Notes under the pieces: model-generated
Databases searched by the model: none
What the model was told of the DNA's origin: nothing
The model's input: the letters and a program-made list of their open reading frames with translations, nothing else
Assembly: GCA_027946365.1 (NCBI GenBank)
Contig: JAPEUQ010000023.1
Span: 186,001 to 250,000 of the forward strand
DNA length: 64,000 bases
Source of the DNA: Kalmusia sp. IMI 367209
Lineage: Eukaryota > Ascomycota > Dothideomycetes > Pleosporales > Didymosphaeriaceae
Direction: 5' to 3'
Shown: positions 37,401 through 47,284 of the stretch, piece by piece
How positions within the stretch are numbered: the first letter of the stretch is position 1
Layout of the letters: the number at the start of each line of letters is the position of its first letter
Made by a program: the position numbers and the translations under genes

Positions 37401-38009
37401 ACCTCCACATCTCACGTACAATCGCCCTCGTTCTCAACAGCATCGAGCGTGTTCCCCAAGTTCCAACCAGGATTCATAGCCTGCACGAACGCAGAGGCCG
37501 ACACGGGCGTGAACGTGCCCGTGCATTTCACGCCCCCGCTAGGGACCGCAGAAGCCGTGGAAGAAGATCCCGCCGTGGTAGCAGAAGACGAAGAAGCGGA
37601 CTTGGTAGCGGTCACGAGGGTGGAGCTAGGTGCCTTGGAGGAGGAGGCCGACGAAGACGACGCGCTGCCGGTTCCTGGAACGCATTGGGAATAATCTGCA
37701 TATCACAGTGTCAGACGGCTAGATTTTTACAGGAGAAGTAAGATCATAGGGCTACCGTACAGTCGTTTTGGACTTTGCACGTGTATGCGGTCGGGCAGGT
37801 GGTGTCGCCGCTGAAACCTACGCCGCCACCTATATATCAAATCAGCTCCATGCCGTTCTCAATTTTCCACTGCAAGATCTTGTGAAATCCAATCCAATCA
37901 AAAAGTCGTTCTTCACAAGTCCCAGCAACTCACATTGAGCATACGGCGCATTCGCAGCAATGGCGACGCTCTCCAGGACAGCTCCGAAGAGCACCAATTT
38001 CCCAATCAT
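34473..38009 (-). CDS. Secreted GH5 endo-beta-glucanase with N-terminal CBM1 and C-terminal X2/CBM46-like modules
   Basis: Extracellular endoglucanase acting on beta-1,4-glucan, probably also xyloglucan. I infer 15 exons (minus): 38009-37934, 37829-37761, 37695-37420, 37147-37112, 37047-36745, 36600-36562, 36413-36231, 36172-36147, 36019-35866, 35808-35727, 35663-35642, 35522-35370, 35234-35072, 34930-34681, 34590-34473. Total 649 aa, every phase closing. Order: signal peptide (1-19), CBM1 (about 20-56, QCGGVGFSGDTTCPTAYTC), Ser/Thr linker, GH5 domain. GH5 marks are MNPGWNLGNTLDA, GVRLPVTW, acid/base Glu in EPINEPPG, and nucleophile Glu in LIIGEWDAS. Then an X2-like Ig module (AVTDATVPYLFNGNTL) and a terminal domain resembling CBM46 (RLTYSGQWDWDANNV). 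Such GH5_4-X2-CBM46 layouts are known in bacteria. A 21-nt A run (34632-34652) sits in the last intron. Confidence 0.9.
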
Positions 38010-39406
38010 GTTTTTGCTTCCAAAAACAAAACGATATGCAATGATTGATTCCAAGCGGGCCCAAAAACCCACAGCGGGGGGGTAAAACAGCCAAAGATAT
38101 ATACCCCCCTCTCTTCCTTATGAAAGGAGCCCTTCCTAACGAAACGAACACACACCTTGCTTTCCAAACCCTACCGACGACCCGGAGCATCACCATCAAG
38201 CCACCTATCCCTGCTGTCTCCCCGTCCCCGTCCTCCTTCCCCAGCTGCAACCCCAATGGCGACGACGTACAAATGAAAGCCCCAGCCTCATCTCCGACTG
38301 GGGACCTCTCCCCGCCCGCCCAAGGCCCACCCACGTCCGCATTAGCATCAGCCCATGTCCCCGGAGCGGAAGATTTGCAAGCGTTATATTGTAGAGGCCG
38401 GGCATGCGGGCCCTTGCGCACTAGCACGTTGGAAGTAGGCTTCTGGAAGTACGTATTGTATAGAGCAGGGGCGCTGCGGGTGGGGAAAATCGCGATTGGC
38501 TGGGCTGGGGGTCGCCTCCCTTACCCTTTTCGCCTAATCGAACCCTTGGGGGGCGCGAGGGTGCAAAAGTTGTCCCGCCGGGCCTTGCAGCCAGATGAAA
38601 GGTCGCAGGCGACGATTTTTCCGCCAAGCGGTGCGAGGTCCGGAAGTGTCGCTTGCAGCGGTGTCGGGCCGGAGTCTGCTGGATGCGTGAGGCGAGGTAA
38701 GGTTTTGTATATGGTGGTTTGCTAGCTAGGAATACATGATAACTGGTAGGAAGATCTCTTCCTCCACATTGCAGTTCCTTACCTCGAGAGACGAGCCGTC
38801 CCCGAGACGGTGTAGCTATGTTTCCTGTCTTTGCTCACGATGCCAAAACCGAAAGCTAGGTGCGTGGGTCAGATGGTACCCCTCGTGCATGAATTCTCGC
38901 TAGAAAGTATCCACCCAGATCAAAAGATATAGATGCGCTATGAAGATGGTCAAGCCATGTGAAAAACCAGAAGTGAAAACATGACGCAGGTAGTGAGCAG
39001 AGAATACGACGGCAAGATTGCAAGAGACCGTCAGTGTGAGTTAGACCACCTACATGAGCACCACAACACCATGCTAAAGAGTAACTAGAGGCGGACAGAG
39101 ATTAGGTAGAAAAATAACTCAGAAGGACCCAGAAAATATGATCGAAAGATGTGTTCCATTACCAAATAAGATCCGGATGCTATGTCCGTTTTTTGCGCCA
39201 CGAGCCCCAAATTGCGCCGGAAACCGCCCGAAGTTGCGACTGATGGTTAAAAGTGGTGCTACAGAGAAGAAGACCAATGCGCCTGTCGCGGTTTAGCAGG
39301 AGGGACTGACAGTGTGAATGACATCTCTTCGACTGATCCCGGACCGGTGCAGCGCCCCTAGTAGAGGCGAATTGATGAAGGTAGGCATGTCGTGATCAAA
39401 GGAGCT
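38010..39406. other. Upstream region of the endoglucanase gene
   Basis: 1.4 kb upstream of the GH5 start and downstream of the CPSF6-like gene. A 226-codon plus-strand frame at 38045-38725 is compositionally skewed and has no domain; I do not regard it as a gene. G+C-rich patches near 38070-38100 contain GGGG runs that could act as CreA-type sites, but I cannot show this. Confidence 0.45.
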
Positions 39407-40750
39407 TTACTCGGGGCGAGGTCTCTTGGCTCCGTGAGGATTCCAGGCCCCGTCCCCGCCGGCTTGGTTCTGGTTGTAGAAAGCCGGGTTGAATTGAGCT
39501 TGGTTGGCGGCAAAGGTTCCAGGGGCTCCTCCTGTATACGCGCATCTGAGTTAGCACCAAACAGCAATAGGGAGCCGTTGCGGGGACGTCAAGTATAGAA
39601 AACATCAAGGTTAGACGTACCCATTGCACCGCCCATCATACCCATGTTGTTGCCCATCATGCCCATGCCGCCGCCCATGCCCATCATATTGTTTCCCATG
39701 GGCATGTTCATGCCGCCCATGTTGTTCATGCCCATCCCACCGCGGCCGCGGTTGTTCATTCCGCCTCGCATTCCGCCCATCATGCCGCCACGGTTGAAGT
39801 TGCCACCAAAGTTGTTCATTCCGAAATTATTCATAGCGCCTGGAACACCGTAGTTACCCATGTTCCCGCCCATATGTCCTCCCGAGAAGTTGCGGTTCTG
39901 GAAGCCCATGTTCCCTCTGTTGTTATTGTTGAAGTTTCCTCTCTGGTTATTGAAACGATTGAAATTGCCCCCTTGCGCACCTTGATTGTTGAAGTTGCCA
40001 GTTGCTTGGTTTCCGCGGTTTTTGTCACGTTGAGGTACATCCTTCGGAAGAGTCTTGAACGGGTTGACGTGGGGCGGGTTGAAGATGGCCGTGGGCCTCT
40101 TTGCACTTGCATGGGCTTGATCTGGGTAGAGGGCTTCTATCTGATGCTTGAGGGCGGTGGCCGCTTGCGGACTTTGTAACTGCACGTAAACCTGTCTACA
40201 ATGGTGGTTAATCAAAAGCTGACCGATGTGAAAGCGCCACTCACCCTTTGCTTTTGCCGTTCACCTTGTGCTCGTTGAAGGTAACTTCGTTGATCTCATC
40301 TTCACAGCACCCCTGGTTCGCCCAGCCGCGGATGTCCTCTTCGCTTATCCACCAGTTGAGCTCATTGATCAAGAGCGCTGCGGTAGCACCCGGATCAAGG
40401 GGTCGGTCGTCGTCCGCACCTTGCTTACGCTTCACGCCCTGCTGCTGAGGTGCCTGCTTAAGGAAAGCTTGATTGTTCCCGGAGGAGCCAGTGCTCGATA
40501 TCTGCTGCGTGCCGTTTTCATGATGAGGTTCTCCGTTGGTTGTCGCATCTGCATCTCCATCCTTGATTTCCACATCCCCGTCCCCGCCCTTCGAACTAGA
40601 CGTATGTGTGTTCGGGTCGGCTTGTGCGTCGGCATTTGTAGTTGTATCGGTAGGCGCTGCTTCTTGAGGAGCTGCGGAAGCTTCCTGGAAGCCTTGACCC
40701 GCGTCGTCGTCGCCGTAGATGTCGATATCGAAATTGTCATCGTCGGCCAT
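39407..40750 (-). CDS. RRM protein related to cleavage factor CPSF6/CFIm68
   Basis: Probably a 3'-end processing or other mRNA-binding nuclear protein. Exons 40750-40245, 40195-39621 and 39531-39407; 401 aa. The N-terminus is acidic (ADDDNFDIDIYGDDD). A single RRM starts near residue 120 with LLINELNWWISEEDIRGW, continues NEVTFNEHKVNGKSKG|QVYVQL across the first splice, and ends SPQAATALKHQIEALYPDQ. The Trp-Trp at the start of the RRM is typical of the CPSF6/7 type. The C-terminal half is a Gly/Asn/Met-rich low-complexity region, ending FNPAFYNQNQAGGD and NPHGAKRPRPE, a basic tail that could be a nuclear signal. It shares a 1-kb divergent promoter with SSS1. Confidence 0.82.
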
Positions 40751-41765
40751 GTTGCTATGTACTAAGTGAGGTCGCAGTTCTTTGAAAGAAGACAAAGGTC
40801 AGTCAAGGTAGTCAAGAGCAGCTAGGGAAGTGTGAAATTGGGTGTGCAAGAGTCTTGATTAGGCCCTGAACCTGCTTGATCCAGCAGGCTGGCAGCTGGC
40901 GAACAGGTGAGCCTGCGTGCGCGCGCGCCTCATCAGCGAAACTATTTGACATGGACGGTCGAAGGCTGGAGCAATGGGGCCTTTGGGGACAGAGCCTGGC
41001 GTGCAGCCAGAAGCCGCGCAGAACAGAGGAGATACGTACAGGACTACTCGACACACCAACACCACCAATACAAGATCCGGGAATGTTTCCCCTAACACAA
41101 GATAGACAGTCCGACCGCCTCTGTGGCAGGTGCGGATGATTGAAGTGTACAGGACGTTATGTGAGAGATGTGAAAGCTGGACCTCTAGCTCCCGACTCCT
41201 AGGGCCCCTTCTCGCCTCGCCGGAAACCTTCTGTACAGTGTGCCTAAATGCCAATCGTGGAGTTGAAAGCGCGCCCCGCCTAACAGCGCAATGCTCTGCG
41301 TCGCGGATGGGGAAATACAAGAGGGGCGTGAGCGCTGCGCAAAGGGATGGCAAGACACGCCCTTGGCCCTATGTGAGCACGCGTCCAACCAGAGAGAGCG
41401 ACCCGATTCGACTCGGCGACGGCAGCGATGGGGGTCCGGGGGGGAGGGAGCGCCGGGCGATGGAGAGGATGTGCAAGTAAACCGGAAGTGAGATATGCGA
41501 CGCGTGGTGGATGCCTTCCTCGGGCAAGTGCAGGTACAGGAATCCGTCGAACCTCTTCTCTCTGTAGGCGTCCGAGCGCACATGCAAGCAAGCGCTTGGA
41601 GCTGAGGGGCTTGGCAAGCGCGGCCCTTAGCGTACCCGAAATGTGTCTTTAGAATGTTGTCCATCCATTTCCAACGACAACTGTCCGCCTGCGCCCACGA
41701 ACACCACCACCTCTACCACGCCTCCACAGCCCCCCGTCGTCTCACACACGCATACAGCCATTGCA
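40751..41765. other. Divergent promoter CPSF6-like / SSS1
   Basis: 1.0 kb, G+C-rich. Long open frames on both strands (such as 41185-41664 minus) are chance frames in G+C-rich DNA with no domain. A (CG) run occurs at 40919-40927. No specific element identified. Confidence 0.45.
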
Positions 41766-42223
41766 ATGGACCAGGTCAAGGAAATCGCAGAGTACGCCGT
41801 CCGCCTCCACGCCCCGTCGCGCGCGCGCGCATGCACTAACACCCGCCTCGCAGTGTCCCGCAGGAGTTCGTTAAGGACGGTTTCCAGTTCGTGAACCGCT
41901 GCACCAAGCCCGACAAGGTGCGCCCGCTCTCGCGTGTCCTAATCGCTCTTCGCTGACCCCCCAGAGCAGCGCGAATTCATCAAGATCTCCCAGGCAGTCG
42001 GCGTCGGCTTCCTGATCATGGGCGTCATCGGATACGTCGTCAAGCTCGTTCACGTACGCAATGGTCCCCCCCAAAGAGGTGCATGTTCTTCTCGCCGAGA
42101 GAAAGTGAAAGAATTCTTTTCCGCTCGGCTGAGACATGGACGCTGCCTGTTTCTCCTTTTTGACCTGGACTGACGGTTGTGCCCTAGATCCCCGTGAACA
42201 ACATCCTTGTCGGCGGCTCATAA
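41766..42223 (+). CDS. SSS1: Sec61 gamma subunit (Sss1)
   Basis: Single-pass tail-anchored subunit of the ER translocon. It is encoded by four short exons and is invisible as a long open frame: 41766-41791, 41854-41917, 41970-42053, 42188-42223; 69 aa, the normal size. Spliced segments read DVPQEFVKDGFQFVNRCTKP, then REFIKISQAVGVGFLIMG, GYVVKLVH and IPVNNILVGGS. The transmembrane helix is about residues 38-58. Intron 2 has a CTGAC branch site close to its acceptor; the acceptor at 41969 was chosen over one three bases earlier, which would add a Gln. Intron 1 contains a (GC) dinucleotide run near 41819-41830. Confidence 0.93.
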
Positions 42224-42535
42224 TCTTACGGACGCGTTGCGGGGGCAGACATGTTTAGTGTTAATAGAGAGAGAGAGAGGGGGCGGGTCATATTGGGGAA
42301 CGTGGTAGAAGGGATGAGGGGATGATGAGGGGCGGGTCATGACAGGTGGCGAAGAGATCGCGCACAAGCGTTGCACAACACAATCAAGATTTTACGATTG
42401 TTGTATTTTATTAGCCTCCCGCAGGCCTTAGCACTGTAGGATCCAATACATCCTATCCAACTACCCAGCGTCGACGGACTGCAGCTGTGAAGGCCGCTAT
42501 GCCAAGACCTCGTCCCGAAGCGTGCAGACAAGCTT
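42224..42535. other. Convergent spacer SSS1 / WD40 gene
   Basis: 312 bp between two 3' ends, with a short GA dinucleotide tract at about 42266-42280. Nothing else seen. Confidence 0.5.
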
Positions 42536-44653
42536 TCAGTCCCCGTCTGAGGAGTCGTACATGTACGTCTGGACCCCCTGTGTGTACAGGCGTGGATCGG
42601 GTCGGAGCTGCGCGTCCACACGTCTGCCTACCTGCTGGTAATCCAAATCCTCCTTCACCCCATCGTTCCACGAGTGCACCGTGCAGGCACCCTGCTGGCC
42701 TCCCCAGCCGTTCCATGAAGTCGCTGCGACGCAATCGTTAGCCAAGTTTTCAAAATGTATGTGCTCGCCATCACTAACCTGCTAGTATAGGAGCGTTCGG
42801 ATGCCACGCGGCGTCACGCACGCACGTGGTCCAGGACGAGGGACCTCGACGGGCAAAGCGAGGCAGCTTGCCTCCCTGCTCATCCTCTCTTGTGCTTGTC
42901 GTCGCGCTGAGCACGTCGATCTTGCCCGCGATGGTTGCATCCATGTTCCAGACGTAGACAGTACCATCGTAGCTCCCTGAGTAGACGTAGCGCGAGTCTG
43001 TGCTCCCCGGGGGCGAGAAGTGGCAGCGGATGAGCGTCTTGAGGACCTTGTGGCCGCGGAAGGTGACGAGGGAGCAGTCGTGCGGGTGGGGGCTCCACTG
43101 GTCGAAGTCGTAGGAGTCGGTGCGGTACTCGAAGCCCGTGCTGAACAGGCGCGAGTGGATGGTGTCCGCCTTGTCCTTGTCGACCATCTTGCGCAGGTCC
43201 CACAGCTTCATCGTTTGGTCCTTTGCATTGCTGAGCACGTAGCGCCCATCGCCCTTGCTGTCCACGTACGTCAGGCCCTCCGTGTGGCCCACGAAGACGC
43301 CTGCCTCGCGCCGGTCGCCCATGCTGCGCCTGTCCCACACTTTCAGCGTCGTGTCGTCCGAGCCCGAGTAGATGAGGTGCGGCGATTGTGAGTCGCCGAA
43401 GCAGACGGCGTTCACGTCGTCTTTGTGCCCTGGTATCCGTAGTATGGCCTGGCGTCTCTCGATGTCGTAGACGTAGACGGCGTTGTCGCCACTCCCGCCG
43501 ACGAGCTCGCGGCCATCGCCTGAGAACCGAACCGACCAGATCCCAAAGTACGAGTGGAAGCTGTGCCTGTTGTTTGAAAAGTCGAGAAGCTGGGGCTCCG
43601 AGTCGTCTTTCGGGTCGGTGGGTGCAAGACAGACCACGCTGGTGATGGAGCTGTACGCTAGAAAGCGATTGTCAGGGCTCAACGAAGCATCCGTGATAGT
43701 CCACTGGCCGTACGGGTAGTCGACCGACTTGTAGTATTTCCAGTTGTACGGGTTGGACGTATCATACATCCGTACTTTGAAGTCCTGGGAGCACGAAAAG
43801 AAGAAGTTGCCATCGTCCGAGAACTGTCCGGAATAGCATCGCTTATTGTAGTGAATGATTGTATCAGCTGCGCTCTGGGGTATCATGTCCTGCCTCATGA
43901 GTCTGCTGGCATTCCTTTGCCGCCCATTGCTACCTAAGCCCAACTCCCTCCGCATGATCTGGGACGACAGCCTGTTGCTCCTCTTGATGGTGTCCTCCGG
44001 TCGATGGTTCGTGCCGAATACGCCCGAATTCATCAGCTCCTTTCCCGCCTCGCTTGGCACCTTTTCGAAGGCGGCGCTGCCTGCTCCCTTCCTTCTCCAC
44101 GGCGGTCTGACGGGGTCGTAGCCCGTGGACCCTTCCCCGCCGTCATCTCCCTCGTCGTCATCGTCGTCGGCAATAAATATACCTCGACCTCGTAAAGCTC
44201 CGATTAAGAGGTCCCGCGTGCGAAAGAGCTGCCGGATGTTCGGACCGTTGAGTAATTGAATGATCTGGCCGCCGGAAACTGCATTGGTCAGCACACCGAT
44301 GCTTTCGTCTTGTGTACCTTCATACTGTGTATATCTCCTTGTCCAAGTGCGTCTTCGTCTTCGTCTTCGTCATCTTCATCTTCTTCCTCTTCATTATAAT
44401 CATCATCATCGTTATCATTATAGTCGTCGTCGTCGTCGTCTCCTTGCGTTTCTTCCTGCTCGTCCTCGTCGTTCCCGATGTTCTCGACCGCTGGAAAGAA
44501 ATGATCCTCGTCATCCGGTTCGTCCGGGACAAACCGAGCGGTACGTGACGAGCTCATCAAGGGCGTAAAAGACCTCCGCATAGCATCGCAGGCCTGACGT
44601 TGACGACGAAGCAATGTAGCAGTTAAGTACGCATCATAGCGGGACCGAGCCAT
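42536..44653 (-). CDS. WD40 protein of the LEC14B / DCAF11 type
   Basis: Likely substrate receptor for a Cul4-DDB1 ubiquitin ligase (inferred from family). Exons 44653-44326, 44278-42779 and 42723-42536; 671 aa. The N-terminus has a long Asp/Glu run (about 60-108). The family hallmark QIIQLLNGPNIRQLFRTRDL follows at the start of exon 2. Repeats include CYSGQFSDDGNFFFSCSQDF, GIWSVRFSGDGRELVGGSGD, HLIYSGSDDTTLKVWDRRSM and YVLSNAKDQTMKLWDLRKM. The two WDxR motifs (WDRR, WDLR) are the DDB1-binding type. The last exon supplies ATSWNGWGGQQGACTVHSW. Introns have GCTGAC and GGCTAAC branch sites. Confidence 0.9.
44347..44443 (-). repeat. Triplet-rich acidic tract
   Basis: GAC/GAT/GAA/GAG-rich imperfect trinucleotide repeat coding for the Asp/Glu run of the WD40 protein. 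Such tracts vary in length between strains. Confidence 0.7.
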
Positions 44654-45156
44654 CGCTATCGCTATCGCTAAATCCGGCGCTAACTGGCCAAGCTTTAGCT
44701 AGCGGCAATGCCCTAGTTCGGACTTGAGGCGGCGATAGACACGTGCTGCAAAATACCGTATACATGGTCATCGAGTGAGACATGGTCTATGCCCGTTGCT
44801 TGTGGTCGGTGCCGGAGGCCTGGATTGACGCAATGCGAGGCCTGACAAAGAAACGACGCCGGTTCAAACCAGCAGTGTATGTGCAAATCAATGTTCTTTA
44901 GTCATATGAATGATGGGATGTGATCTAAGAGGCATTGAGACGCCAGCTACAGATTTGACTTTAAATATGAAGGTGTCAGGGTCTTTTCTTCACCCGCTGT
45001 GAGCTATGTGTGCCAATTATGTCCCGTGACATTTATTTAACGCCGACAGAGGTGCTGGAAAAGTGCAGAACAGTGTGCCAACATAGGATATAAAACACCA
45101 GACGCCATCGCTGCAAATTGGTATCATAGAAAGAAAAAAAAGCCAGTGGACGCCAA
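44654..45156. other. Spacer between WD40 gene promoter and next gene's 3' end
   Basis: 503 bp. A GGTTCAAACC at 44861 resembles a tRNA B box, but no cloverleaf forms around it. No gene seen. Confidence 0.5.
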
Positions 45157-47284
45157 CTACCTGTTAGCTTTTGATGGTGATTTGTCTAGACTCCACCGAA
45201 GCGAGCTGCGTCTCGTCGGTATTCTCGACAGTGTAAAGTGTGAAACTCGTTTCGGACTCGTCTTGGTGGGAGTGGAAATGGACACCAGGCCGCCGAGGAG
45301 CCCGCATTCCTTATCAGGGGCAATCTCGGACTTGGATTGTACCTCGTAGGTGCTTGAACTGGAGGAGATCGAGCTCGCGCCGTCACTCCAAGGCGAAGTG
45401 TTCTGGGAGGAAGTGCTGTTGGGGGAACCCGACGGCTTTTGAGTGAACGGAGTGGTCATCATGTCTAATTGAATTGACCCTAACAATGGTTCCGGGATGA
45501 TCATGCAATCTAGTCGTAACTCAGACCGGAGTGCAAATTCTGTATGCGAGGATGTTGAGTCCGAGGTACCGGGTCGAAACCAAGAGGTGTCAGGTCCAAC
45601 ACCATCCGGTAGTGTAGACCGCCGTGAACGCTGTGTGTCGCCACCTTGTGTAGATGAGGTTTTTGATTGGGGCTGAGAAAGCTTGTTCAGGCCATTTCCG
45701 TATCCGTGGACGAGGATCTCGCAGTGCGGTTGCGATTTAAGCTGTATGCTATTCTTTATTGATCCCAAAGAAGGCAGAGACATACGCCTACATGTACGGA
45801 CGGACGAAGGGCGGGAAGCTTGCGAGATCTTCAATGGAGCAGGAACATCCACAGAACCACGCCTACTGCCAGGATCAGTATTGGTGTGAAACAGATAATC
45901 GTGCTTTTGACAGTCTGGTTCAATCGCTGTAAGCGAAGTGCTCGAAGAATCCACCTCAGAGTCAGCTTCCTCTTTCTCGGAAACGGTAGTTCTATCGATT
46001 GAGCAATTACTAGACGAGGGTGGCACATTCGCCTTCCGTTGCCATTGCGAATGTTCGGCGACGAGGCAGCATAGGTAATAACTAGGGCCTTCGGAATCGC
46101 GAACCTGCATTGGTGCCCGGAGCGCGGATGTGAGATACTGCAGAGTACCGTAAATCAAGAGCCATCGAACCTTACGGGCATCTGCCATGGATACCCTCTC
46201 TTCCCGATGATTCAGAATGCACTGCCGCTCAAAGCGGATATAAGCTTGGATGATTGGCGAATCCGTACGTGGGGCAATTTCGCCGTTTGTTGCCATGGCG
46301 AGGGCTGCACAGGCACTCAGGTAGCGCTCATTCTTGTTTTGCTTAGACCGTAACGTCAAAGTCTTCAGAGACTTTTGCGAAACCGATTTGCTTCTCGACG
46401 CTACCTCGTTGGGCAACAGAGGTAGGGGATGTGGTAGCGGCGGAAATTTGTGTCTCTTATCAAAAGACGCTACGTTTTGTAGGACGCATATGCCGCCGCT
46501 TGCTAGCCTCTGCGATGCAAAATCCATCGACGATTCGGGGTCAACCAGATAGTCGTGCAGGCTCTCAAAATCGAAGTACAACGACCGATATAGCGCCTTA
46601 GAGAACATGGTACCGTCGAGTGGAGGCCAATATCCAAACTTGTCCACGTAGAAGCTATTCAAGAACGATCTGAACCGATCTAGATGGAGCCGGGCAGCGT
46701 CGGTGAGACCAAGATATGCGGGAGACAGGTCATCTTCTAGGAAATTGCGCACAGCTCTCGTGATCCGGCCCAGTTCAATGTCCATCTCCAAGTACGCGCG
46801 GGTGATGAGGGCTTTGGTCAGTCGCGATTGTGGCTTGAAGCATGTCAACATCGCTCAATGATGAGGGACCAGGTGAGCTTACCGCAAACTCTGGACTGAG
46901 GACCAGTCGCTCATTCATTCCCACGCAGTGTGCAAAGGCATCAATCCAGACGTCTCGTAGTTTGAAATGCTCGGCATAATAAAGGATAGCCAAAGCATAG
47001 TCGGGACAGTCCACGAAGTTCCGGTAGCCTTGAGCATCGGCATAGTCCAGAAAGTCTTGTTGATTGTCCACTCGTCCTGACCGGTAAAGATGCATTCGCT
47101 CCTGAAGATCGATCATCGCTTGCCCTAGATGGGCACCCACCAACGGTTTGCCGAAGACGAATGCGAAGAAATTCCGGGTTGTGATGTGCCACCTAAACGA
47201 CACTTCTCGGGTCGTGTCTTCTGGAGCGGGCACAAACAGCTCGACTTTCTTGGAGGCAGAAGGGGACCCAGGCACTGTCGCCAT
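45157..47284 (-). CDS. Conserved fungal protein of unknown function (DUF8004-like)
   Basis: Exons 47284-46883 and 46833-45157 (intron GTAAGC..TTCAAG); 692 aa. An in-frame ATG at 47308 would add eight residues. The first 380 residues are alpha-helical and conserved-looking: TREVSFRWHITTRNFFAFVF, GKPLVGAHLGQAMIDLQERM, YALAILYYAEHFKLRDVW, then FGYWPPLDGTMFSKALY and RKVRWLLIYGTLQYLTSAL. From memory this matches a Pezizomycotina-only family that Pfam labels DUF8004; I cannot verify the name. The C-terminal 300 residues are Ser/Thr/Pro-rich, disordered, with many SP/TP sites suggesting phosphorylation. No membrane segment or catalytic motif is apparent. Confidence 0.8.

Noticed and set aside
38045..38725. 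226-codon plus-strand frame upstream of the endoglucanase
   Set aside because: Pro/Ser/Gly-rich with no domain, overlaps the GH5 promoter, and looks like a chance frame in G+C-rich DNA.
41185..41664. 159-codon minus-strand frame in the CPSF6-like/SSS1 promoter
   Set aside because: Cys/Arg/Pro-rich nonsense composition with equally long frames on the opposite strand.
44790..44880. GGTTCAAACC resembling a tRNA B box
   Set aside because: The T-stem mispairs and no A box, D arm or acceptor stem can be formed around it.
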